DNA from: an uncultured Bacteroidales bacterium
GTDB lineage: Bacteria > Bacteroidota > Bacteroidia > Bacteroidales > FEN-979
Length of the DNA: 64,000 nucleotides
Reading direction: 5' to 3'
Assembly: GCA_903885595.1 (NCBI GenBank)
Contig: CAISJJ010000110.1
Location: 1 to 64,000, forward strand
Under the pieces are notes generated by a model. That model ran no database searches. It was not told the DNA's origin and worked only from the letters and a program-made list of their open reading frames with translations. Of this stretch, positions 28,169 through 36,204 are shown in pieces; the stretch's first letter is position 1, and every line of letters starts with the position of its first letter. The translations under genes and the position numbers were made by a program.

Positions 28169-28279
28169 GGACAAGGTTCATAACAACCGTGCATATTAAT
28201 TTATGGGTATTCCATGTGACCATTGAAATCAAAATAATTTACACATGAAATACCCATAAGGACAAGGTTCATAACAACC
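28153..28279. repeat. 91-bp partial tandem duplication matching the 44.4-kb gene leader
   Basis: CATGAAATACCCATAAGGACAAGGTTCATAACAACC occurs at 28153-28188 and again, exact, at 28244-28279. The unit includes the last codons of the T9SS gene. The sequence between (TTAATTTATGGGTATTCCATGTGACC) is identical on the minus strand to the leader of the T9SS gene at 44362, and flanking bases align too. An inverted repeat ATACCCATAA/TTATGGGTAT is present within it. Confidence 0.85.
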
Positions 28280-28301
28280 ATGAATGTCATTCGCTGTCTG
28301 T

Positions 28302-28326
28302 CCTGTCTGCCTTTCGGGCAGGCAGG
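28302..28326. repeat. GC-rich hairpin CCTGTCTGCC/GGCAGGCAGG
   Basis: A 10-bp inverted repeat (one G-T) with loop TTTCG, standing between the leader duplication and the small ORF. Could be a terminator-like hairpin (no T-run) or a REP-type element. Confidence 0.6.
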
Positions 28327-28381
28327 CAACAGACAAAAATGTAACCAGAAAACTTAATAATTTCCTTAAAAACTTAAAGAT

Positions 28382-28555
28382 ATGGCAACTATGATCCGTT
28401 TCAAAATAGTAGAGCTTGATTCCAGGATTTGTTTTATTGGAAAGAAAAAGAAAGTTCTGAATTACCCGGTCCGCTCGGTTTCATTGATCCCTGAGCCCAA
28501 ATCGGGCAACATGCAACACTCAGCAATCACTGTCCCTGAAATCTTCTGGCAATGA
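28382..28555 (+). CDS. Small hypothetical ORF coupled to the RAYT gene
   Basis: 57 codons, too short for the ORF track: begins MATMIRFKIVELDSRICFIG and ends TVPEIFWQ. Its stop overlaps the ATG of the transposase by 4 bp (ATGA), which suggests translational coupling. Not recognised; composition is ordinary and soluble-like. It may be a chance ORF, or a small partner of the transposase. Confidence 0.4.
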   Translation: MATMIRFKIVELDSRICFIGKKKKVLNYPVRSVSLIPEPKSGNMQHSAITVPEIFWQ

Positions 28556-29118
28556 AACCACTATTAAAACACAAGTTAATCAACCATGCAAAAAACATTT
28601 TTGCAATGAGGGAAAATCCTGTCCCTGACGGTTTTTTCTTTGCTGATTCTTCAACTGAAAAAAAGGCTGAACAACGTGATAATCAGCTTTCAGGTCACTA
28701 TTTTGCAACGCTATATCCACGTTCCAAGGTAAACAGTTTCGGGGTAATCAGGGATGGGTGCGTCGATTTGCTTCCCATGGGGAAAATCGCTGAATATGTT
28801 TTATCCCGTTTGCCCGGTATCAGGCAGGGAGTCGTTCTTAAAACATGGGTGATCATGCCTAACCACATCCATTTGCTGATGTCGACCGATCATAGCATCA
28901 CCTCTCCCGGGAAGGTTATCAGAATGATTAAAACGGCCGTTAAATGCTGGGCCGATATTTATGGCCAGGATTTTCAGTGGCAGTTCTCCCATCAGCTATA
29001 CGACATCAGAGATGCTGATGATCTCGGGCGGTTAAATTGGTATATCCGGAAAAATATATTGTTTTGGCTATCGGATTCAATGAACCGGGAAAACCGGGAA
29101 AATCAACTAATTTTGTAA
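28552..29118 (+). mobile_element. REP-associated tyrosine transposase (RAYT, Y1/HUH family)
   Basis: 188 aa. The HUH metal-binding motif is in VIMPNHIHLLM (HIH) near residue 105, and a candidate nucleophile Tyr lies in SHQLYDIRDADDL near 150, followed by the typical WYIRKN helix. Family members are single-copy relatives of IS200 transposases that nick REP hairpins. No flanking IS ends are evident, as usual for RAYTs. The N-terminal 50 residues are unlike the common form. REP-like palindromes at 12837, 28302 and 62139 are potential substrates (inference). Confidence 0.8.
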
Positions 29119-29167
29119 CCGGATGTCCATCAACATGATCGAAACAAAGTATAAAAGTCCCTGATAC

Positions 29168-30226
29168 ATGAGATTCAGCGAAATAACCGGCAACGAAGAT
29201 ATTAAACGCAAACTGATTCAAACGGTTCTGGATCAGCGGGTGAGTCATGCCCAATTATTTTTCGGACCGGAGAATAGCCGGAAATTTGCATTGGCCATCG
29301 CCTACGCCCAATTTATTAACTGCACGAATAAGCAGGGAGTTGCCGGGAATATTGACTCCTGCGGGGTTTGTCCTTCCTGTGTAAAATACCAGAAACTGAT
29401 CCATCCGGATCTGCACTTTATTTATCCGGTTGCTACAACCAAGCGGGTCACTAAAAAACCACAGAGTAAGCATTTTATAGAGGACTGGCGGAAGTTTTTG
29501 CTCGAGAACAACTTCCAGTCGGGACTGCAGGGCTGGTATGAAACAATTGGCATCGAAAACAAGCAGGGCATTATCAACGCCGAGGATTGCAACGAAATTA
29601 TCACTACCCTGAGTTATAAAAGCTATGAGTCAGACTACAAGGTAATGATTATCTGGATGGTTGAAAAACTATTCTATTCAGCGGCCCCAAAGTTGTTAAA
29701 GATCCTTGAGGAGCCTCCTGAAAAAACGCTCTTCATCCTGCTTTCAGAGGAACCTGATCAGATCATCAAGACAATTCTCTCACGCACACTGATGGTAAAA
29801 ATTCCAAAATCTGTTATCCCCGGATATGGAAAAACTGAAGAGGACTCCATACATTTTGAGCCCTTCCGTCATTGGATGCGGTCATGCTATGCAGGAAAAA
29901 TTCCTGAACTGATTGGATTCGCATCGGAAATCACCAAAGCAGGCAGGGAAAAACAAAAGAGCTTTCTGATATACGCGTTGAAGGTTGTCGGATACTGCGC
30001 CACGATGAATTACAGGCAATTGGTTCCGGACGGTCTCGAGGGCGAAGAACTGAAATTTATTCGTGATTTCTCTCCTTTCATCACCTCTGATAAACTCATC
30101 GAATTCAACACCCTGCTAAACGATGCGATCTTCCACGTTGAACGCAATGCCCATACCTCCACCCTTTTCCTTGACCTGTCGCTGAAAATTGTTCGGCAGT
30201 TTAAACCGAATTTCATACCTTTGTAA
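29168..30226 (+). CDS. holB: DNA polymerase III delta' subunit-like clamp-loader protein
   Basis: 352 aa. N-terminal AAA+-like domain opens with FSEITGNEDIKRKLIQTV and SHAQLFFGPE; the P-loop is degenerate (GPENSRKFALA), as expected of non-hydrolysing delta'. A zinc-binding cluster with cysteines in NCTNKQ...CGVCPSCVKY and the LKILEEPPEKTLFILLSE segment are typical. It would form the clamp loader with DnaX and HolA. First of a tight plus-strand series with ricT, gldH and the PBP gene. Confidence 0.92.
   Translation: MRFSEITGNEDIKRKLIQTVLDQRVSHAQLFFGPENSRKFALAIAYAQFINCTNKQGVAGNIDSCGVCPSCVKYQKLIHPDLHFIYPVATTKRVTKKPQSKHFIEDWRKFLLENNFQSGLQGWYETIGIENKQGIINAEDCNEIITTLSYKSYESDYKVMIIWMVEKLFYSAAPKLLKILEEPPEKTLFILLSEEPDQIIKTILSRTLMVKIPKSVIPGYGKTEEDSIHFEPFRHWMRSCYAGKIPELIGFASEITKAGREKQKSFLIYALKVVGYCATMNYRQLVPDGLEGEELKFIRDFSPFITSDKLIEFNTLLNDAIFHVERNAHTSTLFLDLSLKIVRQFKPNFIPL
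30216..30223 (+). promoter_or_regulatory. -7 element within the end of holB, before ricT
   Basis: TACCTTTG matches TAnnTTTG and lies 18 bp upstream of the ricT ATG, overlapping the last codons of holB. It may let ricT-gldH-pbp be transcribed separately. Confidence 0.5.
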
Positions 30227-30241
30227 GGATTTTAAAAGGAT

Positions 30242-31432
30242 ATGGATAACACTGAAGGCACGCCGGTTCAACCCCAGGGGACAATACCGCAGGAAGTAAT
30301 TGCAGATGAAACAGGTATTTATGAATTCCGACAGGCCCGGCAGATCCACAATCCTTTCCTGAGCCGGGGTTGCTGCCAGTCCCCAAGGCTTTTTAACAAG
30401 AATGATACTGTGTTTCAGCACAGTTGCAGCAAATTTGATTCTTTTGATTGGCTGAAGACAGTTCCTGTTCCCGAAGGATCGAAGTCGCCCGACATAGTAG
30501 AAGTACGGTTTAAAAACAGCCGTAAGGACTATTTCCGTCTGTCGCCTGAGATGGAACTTACAGTGGGGGAAATAGTCGCCGTTGAAGCATCGCCGGGGCA
30601 TGACATTGGCATTGTGAGTATGGTCGGTGAAATGGTTCGTTTCCAGCTCAGGAAAAAGAACCCGGCATCAAATCCTGATGATATTAAAAAAGTGTATCGC
30701 AAAGCAAGGTTAACCGACATCGAGAAATGGATTGCCGCCGTTGAGTCTGAGATCTCAACGATGTACCGCTCGCGTGATATCGCCGACCAGCTTGGATTGC
30801 TGATGAAGATCAACGATGTGGAAATCCAGGGCGATAATACCAAGGCCATTTTTTATTATACCGCCGAAGACCGTGTCGATTTCAGGGAGTTGATCAAACT
30901 GATGGCCGAGGAATTCAAGGTACGCATCGAGATGCGGCAGATCGGAGCCAGGCAGGAGGCAAGCCGGCTTGGAGGGATTGGCTCATGCGGCCGGGAACTT
31001 TGCTGTTCTACCTGGATGAGTGATTTCAAATCGGTAACCACCAACTCGGCACGCGTTCAGCAACTGTCCCTCAACCCGCAGAAACTTGCAGGGCAATGTG
31101 GAAAACTCAAATGTTGCCTCAATTATGAATATGAAACCTATGTTGACGCAATAAAGGGGTTACCCAGCACGGAGATACGGCTTAAGACCAGGCGTGGGGA
31201 AGCAACACACCAGAAGACTGACATTTTTCAGCGACTCATGTGGTATTCCTACATCAATGAACCGGGCAACCTGATGGCCATTCCGGTTGATAATGTCATT
31301 TCGATCCAGGAAGAAAACAAGAAGGGAAAGCTACCTGAAAAACTTGAAGATTTTTCACAAATAACCGAGAAAAAATCGGAATTCGACAACGGTTCGGTTC
31401 AGGATGACCTCACCCGTTTTGACCATTTATAA
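30242..31432 (+). CDS. ricT: PSP1-domain protein, RicT/YaaT family
   Basis: 396 aa. The PSP1 domain with DVEIQGDNTKAIFYYTAEDRVDFREL and RIEMRQIGARQEA is followed by the Cys-rich signature GGIGSCGRELCCSTW and CGKLKCCLNYE. In Bacillus the homologue forms the RicAFT complex tied to RNase Y-dependent mRNA maturation and Fe-S clusters; in Bacteroidota its gene commonly precedes gldH. The first 100 residues (Cys-containing SRGCCQSPRL) extend beyond the B. subtilis form. Confidence 0.93.
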   Translation: MDNTEGTPVQPQGTIPQEVIADETGIYEFRQARQIHNPFLSRGCCQSPRLFNKNDTVFQHSCSKFDSFDWLKTVPVPEGSKSPDIVEVRFKNSRKDYFRLSPEMELTVGEIVAVEASPGHDIGIVSMVGEMVRFQLRKKNPASNPDDIKKVYRKARLTDIEKWIAAVESEISTMYRSRDIADQLGLLMKINDVEIQGDNTKAIFYYTAEDRVDFRELIKLMAEEFKVRIEMRQIGARQEASRLGGIGSCGRELCCSTWMSDFKSVTTNSARVQQLSLNPQKLAGQCGKLKCCLNYEYETYVDAIKGLPSTEIRLKTRRGEATHQKTDIFQRLMWYSYINEPGNLMAIPVDNVISIQEENKKGKLPEKLEDFSQITEKKSEFDNGSVQDDLTRFDHL

Positions 31433-31458
31433 ACGATTTCAGTTTGCGCAAGCATACC

Positions 31459-31935
31459 ATGCAATTGAACCTTGAAAAGAAAGCCCTCCTGCTTATCCTT
31501 TTAATAGTCGGAGTAATTACTTCCTGCGATACAAAAAGGATATTCGAGGAAAATTCCGCTATTGAAAAGGGAACATGGAACGTGAATCACAAGGTAAATT
31601 TCGAAGTGTCTGTTACCGATATCGTACCGCGTTACAATGTTTATCTGAATGTCCGGAATTCAACTGAATATCCTTACTGCAACCTTTACCTTTTCCTGAA
31701 TACCGGGTTCCCCGATGGGAAAATCGCGCGTGATACACTTGAACTTACCCTGGCCGATTACGATGGCCGCTGGTTTGGATCGGGTATGGGCAGCGTGAAG
31801 TTCAGCCGTTTTCTCTTTCAAAAAGGCGTCAGGTTCAAGCAGAAGGGAACATACCGGTTTGTACTCGAACAGGCAATGCGCGTGAACGAACTTAAAGGTA
31901 TCAGCGATATTGGTTTACGTATTGAAAAAGAATGA
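31459..31935 (+). CDS. gldH: Gliding motility lipoprotein GldH
   Basis: 158 aa from ATG 31459 (the track start is a TTG five codons earlier). A lipoprotein signal ends at the lipobox VITSCD. The mature part shows the GldH pattern: NVYLNVRNSTEYPYCNLYLFL, then a KFSRFLFQKGVRFKQKGTYRFVLEQAMR C-terminal half. It is needed for gliding or T9SS function in Flavobacteriia; in non-gliding members it is retained. Overlaps the PBP gene by 4 bp. Confidence 0.92.
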   Translation: MQLNLEKKALLLILLIVGVITSCDTKRIFEENSAIEKGTWNVNHKVNFEVSVTDIVPRYNVYLNVRNSTEYPYCNLYLFLNTGFPDGKIARDTLELTLADYDGRWFGSGMGSVKFSRFLFQKGVRFKQKGTYRFVLEQAMRVNELKGISDIGLRIEKE

Positions 31936-34247
31936 ACAACTCCATTTCACATATCCCGATCCTGAACGAGATGCCCAACCCTCAATCCAAAGCCACACGT
32001 TATAAAAAATTCGTAAAAGGATTTTGGATTTCCTATTTAGTCGTAATTGTCCTGATCGCCCTGTTCTTTATCTCCGTCACCTATGGACTGTTTGGCAAGA
32101 TGCCCACTTTCGAGGAGCTTGAAAATCCTAAAAGTAACCTGGCTACTGAAGTGATCTCAGTTGATGGCAAACTGCTGGGAAAATACTACATTGAAAACCG
32201 CTCCAACACGCAGTACCAGGATCTCTCCCCCAATGTGATCAATGCACTTATCGCCACCGAAGACGCCCGGTTCGGGGAACATTCGGGGATCGACGTGATC
32301 GCCATCTTTCGCGTGATGTGGGGTATGACCACCGGTTCGTCAAAAGGAGGAGGATCCACCATCACCCAGCAACTTGCGAAAAACCTTTTTCCCCGAAAAC
32401 AGAACAGGACTTTTTGGGAAACCGTAATGATCAAATTCAAAGAATGGATCACCGCAGTAAAGCTTGAACGCAATTATTCCAAGGATGAAATCCTGGCTAT
32501 GTATCTCAATACTGTTGATTTCGGAAGTCAGTCGTACGGGATTAAATCAGCTGCAAAAACCTATTTCAACAAAGAACCCGATCAGCTGGGTGTCGAAGAG
32601 GCTGCGATGCTCATTGGCATCCTGAAAGCCCCAACCTGGTTCAGCCCCGTTCGCAATCCTGCCCGTGCATTTGAACGCCGGAATACCGTTTTAAGTCAAA
32701 TGGCCAAATATGAATATATAAGCGCCACCGACTTCGATTCACTGAAAAAAATCCCGGTCGACATGACCAATTACCGCCTGCAGGATCATACGACCGGCAT
32801 TGCCACCTATTTTCGCGAATACCTTCGCATGGTGCTGGCCGAATGGTGCACGCAGCATCCCAAGGAAGACGGAACACCCTATAATCTTTACCGTGACGGG
32901 CTTAAGGTATACACAACCATCAACTACAAGATGCAGGAATATGCTGAAAGAGCCATGAGAGAATATCTTGGTAAAGAGCTCCAGCCCTCTTTCTTCGACC
33001 ACTGGAAAGGAATTCCGAATGCGCCATTTGTTTTTGAAGAAGATGTTACAAAAAAGGAGACCAACAACCTCCTGCTTTCGGCCATGCGGCGCACTGACCG
33101 GTATTATCGTCTGAAAACAGAGGGATACTCTGATGCACAGATCCTGCAGGACTTTAAGGTGCCTGCCAAAATGAAGGTTTTTTCGTACCGCGGCGAGATC
33201 GATACAGTAATGACCCCCATGGATTCTATCCGCTATTATAAATTCTTCCTTCAGTCGGGGCTGATGTCAATGGACCCGCATTCAGGATATGTGAAGGCCT
33301 ATGTGGGTGGCATTGATTACCGGTTCTTCCAGTATGATCATGTCAAATTAAGCAAACGGCAGGTAGGTTCGACCTTTAAACCATTCCTGTATACACTGGC
33401 CATGCAGGAGGGCGAATCGCCCTGTTCGCGTTACCCCAATGTGCAGCCAGTCATCGACCTTGGCAATGGACAGGTGTGGGCGCCTGAAAGTTCCAGCGAT
33501 GAGCGGCGTGGGCAACAGGTCACCCTGAAATGGGCGCTGGCTAACTCGAACAACTGGGTTTCGGGACAGCTCATAAGGAAATATTCTCCCAAGGCAGTGG
33601 TGGCAATGGCCCATAAGATGGGTGTTACCAGCGATATCCCGGCTGTATATTCGATTGCCCTGGGATCGTGCGATCTCACCCTATACGAAATGGTAGGCGC
33701 TATGAGTGTTTTCGCAAATAAAGGTGTTTACATTGAACCTATCTTCTTTACGCGCATTGAAGATAAAAACGGCAATGTTCTCCAGACATTCAACGCAAAG
33801 TCGCAGGAAGCCATCAGTGAAGAAACCGCCTACCTGATGATCCAGTTGATGAAGGGCGTGGTGGAGGGTGGAACCAGTGTCAGGCTGCGTTATAAATACG
33901 GATTCGACAATCCTATTGCCGGAAAAACCGGGACAACCCAAAACCAAAGTGATGGCTGGTTCATGGGCATAACCCCTGAACTCGTGACAGGCGTATGGGT
34001 TGGCTGTGAAGACCGGGCGGCCCATTTCAGGTCGATCACCCTCGGGCAGGGCGCCAATATGGCGCTTCCCATCTGGGCCCTTTATATGCAGCGGGTTTAC
34101 GGCGACCCCGGACTTCGATATTCCAAAGATGATTTCGCGGCGCCATCAAAGCCGATTGATGTTGAATTCGATTGCGGAGAAGAGGGATCTCCTGCTCCTG
34201 TAAAACAAAAGAAGAAAAAGCAGGAGATTGACACCGATGAGTTTTAA
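31932..34247 (+). CDS. mrcA: Class A penicillin-binding protein 1A
   Basis: 771 aa bifunctional peptidoglycan synthase. A cytoplasmic tail and one membrane helix (about 28-50) are followed by GT51 (EDARFGEHSGID with catalytic Glu, GGGSTITQQLAKNLF, YLNTVDFG) and the transpeptidase domain with SxxK in VGSTFKPFL, SxN in ANSNNW and KTG in AGKTGTTQNQSDGWFMG. The start codon overlaps the gldH stop (ATGA), giving coupled expression. Its TAA stop overlaps the stop of the convergent saccharopine dehydrogenase-like gene within TTTAAA. Confidence 0.96.
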   Translation: MNNSISHIPILNEMPNPQSKATRYKKFVKGFWISYLVVIVLIALFFISVTYGLFGKMPTFEELENPKSNLATEVISVDGKLLGKYYIENRSNTQYQDLSPNVINALIATEDARFGEHSGIDVIAIFRVMWGMTTGSSKGGGSTITQQLAKNLFPRKQNRTFWETVMIKFKEWITAVKLERNYSKDEILAMYLNTVDFGSQSYGIKSAAKTYFNKEPDQLGVEEAAMLIGILKAPTWFSPVRNPARAFERRNTVLSQMAKYEYISATDFDSLKKIPVDMTNYRLQDHTTGIATYFREYLRMVLAEWCTQHPKEDGTPYNLYRDGLKVYTTINYKMQEYAERAMREYLGKELQPSFFDHWKGIPNAPFVFEEDVTKKETNNLLLSAMRRTDRYYRLKTEGYSDAQILQDFKVPAKMKVFSYRGEIDTVMTPMDSIRYYKFFLQSGLMSMDPHSGYVKAYVGGIDYRFFQYDHVKLSKRQVGSTFKPFLYTLAMQEGESPCSRYPNVQPVIDLGNGQVWAPESSSDERRGQQVTLKWALANSNNWVSGQLIRKYSPKAVVAMAHKMGVTSDIPAVYSIALGSCDLTLYEMVGAMSVFANKGVYIEPIFFTRIEDKNGNVLQTFNAKSQEAISEETAYLMIQLMKGVVEGGTSVRLRYKYGFDNPIAGKTGTTQNQSDGWFMGITPELVTGVWVGCEDRAAHFRSITLGQGANMALPIWALYMQRVYGDPGLRYSKDDFAAPSKPIDVEFDCGEEGSPAPVKQKKKKQEIDTDEF

Positions 34248-35425
34248 ATCATCTCCTGACTTTCCCTGTAAATAACGCCCCGCTCTTTCAATCCATTGAG
34301 CAGAAAAGCAACACATTCAGGCTGCATGCCAATGAATTCAGGAACAGAAATTCCTTTGCGCGAGTAGAGTCCTGCGGTAATCATGCGCAGCGCCACCGTA
34401 GCCGAATAGCCTGTTGTACGGGCCATGGAATGGATGCGGGATGCGGGATCGTATTTATCATAGAGATCCCAGGTATACCTGACTTTTTTTCCGTCCTTCT
34501 TACCCTCAACCATTACCTGCATTACGGTTATGTCAACCTCCCCCTCTTTCAGCTTCCATTTCGGAAAAAGCAGCTTTGCCGTAAGATCCATAGGCTTAAC
34601 ACGAATTCCGCGCACCTCAATTTCTTCCTGGCTGAAAAAACCGGTTTCACGCAAAACACGCATCTTTTCGATGTGGCCCGGATACCTCAGGGTTTTCTCC
34701 TTCATGTTGGCACATTTCACCGTATGGGCCAACGAACGCAGTCCGTCGGTGTTGAAGGCTTCAAGTGTTCCGATACCCGGGAAGTTCAGCAGTTCGGGGT
34801 CGGAAAGCGCCGGTTTAACAATAAATTTTCCATTTTCAATGTAACGGGCAGGCCGGGTGTATTCCTCGATCACATCAACCGGCGAAAAAACCGCCTTGTA
34901 TTCATAGGGCCATTCGCGGATTTCGGGAAGACCGCCCACCATATAGAGGATGTTTTCCGTTTCATCCAACAGATGATCAGCGTAACCGATAAGTACGTTA
35001 CACATTCCGGGAGCAACCCCCATATCCATTATGGCAGTTACGTTATTTTTCCGGGCCAGTTCATCAAGTTCGAAGGGGTCCTCAATAAAGAAGGCAATAT
35101 CAACCACGTTCTTCCCTGCGCCAATGATAGCCTTAAGCGTTTGAAACCCCATAAAACCCGGCACCGCATTGATCACCATGTCGAAATCGGCAACCAGTCT
35201 GGCAACATACGACGGATCACTGAGATCTGCCAGAATTGTTTTTATCTCCCCGTGCCCTGTGCCCTGTACCCTGTGCTCTGTGCTCTGTGCCCTTTGTCGT
35301 TCAACAACATTACGGAGCGAATCCTGGCTGATATCGGCAATGGTTACTTCGAATTCCGGATCATGGGAAAGGTCAAGAGCCATCGGAGCGCCCACCAGGC
35401 CGGCGCCTAAAATTATTATCTTCAT
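34244..35425 (-). CDS. Saccharopine dehydrogenase-like NAD(P)-dependent oxidoreductase
   Basis: 393 aa from ATG 35425; the track start at 35488 lies inside the MITE-like element and is rejected. An N-terminal Rossmann fold (MKIIILGAGLVGAPMALDL) and a C-terminal saccharopine dehydrogenase domain (GVAPGMCNVLIGYADHLL, WPYEYKAVFSPVDVIEEYTRPA) are present, as in lysine 6-dehydrogenase or saccharopine reductase types. The Rossmann domain holds an insert RQRAQSTEHRVQGTGHGE translated from a TGCCCTG array. Substrate unproven. Confidence 0.9.
   Translation of the reverse strand: MKIIILGAGLVGAPMALDLSHDPEFEVTIADISQDSLRNVVERQRAQSTEHRVQGTGHGEIKTILADLSDPSYVARLVADFDMVINAVPGFMGFQTLKAIIGAGKNVVDIAFFIEDPFELDELARKNNVTAIMDMGVAPGMCNVLIGYADHLLDETENILYMVGGLPEIREWPYEYKAVFSPVDVIEEYTRPARYIENGKFIVKPALSDPELLNFPGIGTLEAFNTDGLRSLAHTVKCANMKEKTLRYPGHIEKMRVLRETGFFSQEEIEVRGIRVKPMDLTAKLLFPKWKLKEGEVDITVMQVMVEGKKDGKKVRYTWDLYDKYDPASRIHSMARTTGYSATVALRMITAGLYSRKGISVPEFIGMQPECVAFLLNGLKERGVIYRESQEMI
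35253..35295. repeat. Tandem array inside the saccharopine dehydrogenase-like gene, 7-bp unit TGCCCTG
   Basis: Six 7-bp units (TGCCCTG, TACCCTG, TGCTCTG) within the coding sequence, stop-free in all frames on the minus (sense) strand. They add about 15 residues to a loop after the second Rossmann strand. Confidence 0.92.
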
Positions 35426-35456
35426 GATTTTTATTTTTAATGCCTGCAGAAGAATT

Positions 35457-35649
35457 AAAGACTGTTTAAATTTGGTAAAACTCTTCACTTTTCTTTATTC
35501 ATTTTTCACTGGAAATTATACTTTGTTCACTATACATTAAATTATTGCATTGTGAAAAGTGAAAAGCGATAAATGAAAAGCGAAGAGTGAATAGTTAATA
35601 GTTTTCAAATAGTTACGAGATAGCAAAATCAATTTTAAACAGTCTCTTA
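35457..35649. mobile_element. MITE-like dispersed element, copy 2
   Basis: About 190 bp, bounded by AAAGACTGTTTAAATTT and AATTTTAAACAGTCTCT. Interior blocks TTTCTTTATTCATTTTTCACTGG and AATAGTTTTCAA.(2)AGTTAC match copy 1. In the middle, GTGAAAAGTGAAAAGCGATAAATGAAAAGCG is itself a short degenerate repeat. The element sits directly upstream of the saccharopine dehydrogenase-like gene; no ORF. Confidence 0.8.
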
Positions 35650-35673
35650 GTGCGTAATAAGCAAACCGCCAAA

Positions 35674-36090
35674 CTATTTCTTCAAACGAAACGCGTTTAT
35701 CTGGTTCTTTCCGAATATAGCGCCGTCGGAACTTTCAAATGTACTGTTGCTCCTGGTGAATAAATAGGCTGTGCTTTTTTTGTTATATTTCACAACAAAC
35801 CAGTTTTCATCCAGAAATTCAAGTGTCCCCACATCTGATCCTGTGCGGTTCCAAGCCTGGGATACCGGATCCTTCAGCCACTCCATGATAATTACTTTGT
35901 CCTCGCCTGCAAATTTGATTTCAGTGCCGGTCGTTGCAGTCCAGAAGGCCCAGTCAGCATCTTTTAAAATTTTCAATAATTCAGGATTCTGAAAGGTGGT
36001 TTTCTCTGTTGATTTGTCGCTGGAACAAGAGACGGACAGCATGGCTACCAGCATGATCATGATCAGACCTGAAATTTTTACGTTTTTCAT
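35674..36090 (-). CDS. Small predicted lipoprotein, function unknown
   Basis: 138 aa. A lipoprotein signal ends in LSVSCSS, so the mature protein is probably membrane-tethered. The remainder is a compact alpha/beta-looking domain: LLKILKDADWAFWTATTGTEIKF near 40-60 and VGTLEFLDENWFVVKYNKK near 85-105, with several Trp/Phe residues. No family is recognised. It stands alone between the MITE-like element and the GH16-like gene, with 114 bp upstream. Confidence 0.75.
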   Translation of the reverse strand: MKNVKISGLIMIMLVAMLSVSCSSDKSTEKTTFQNPELLKILKDADWAFWTATTGTEIKFAGEDKVIIMEWLKDPVSQAWNRTGSDVGTLEFLDENWFVVKYNKKSTAYLFTRSNSTFESSDGAIFGKNQINAFRLKK

Positions 36091-36204
36091 AATTGTAATA
36101 GTTTATTGGTTGTTTGTCTTATTAAAAAATCGTGCGAATTTATTAAATTTTTCTCAATGTTAACGCTGAAATCCATCCATCAATCGGCCCTAAGGGATAA
36201 TATC

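Noticed and set aside
35426-35488. Upstream extension of the saccharopine dehydrogenase-like ORF
   Set aside because: The extra residues are translated from the MITE-like element; ATG 35425 begins the Rossmann fold normally.
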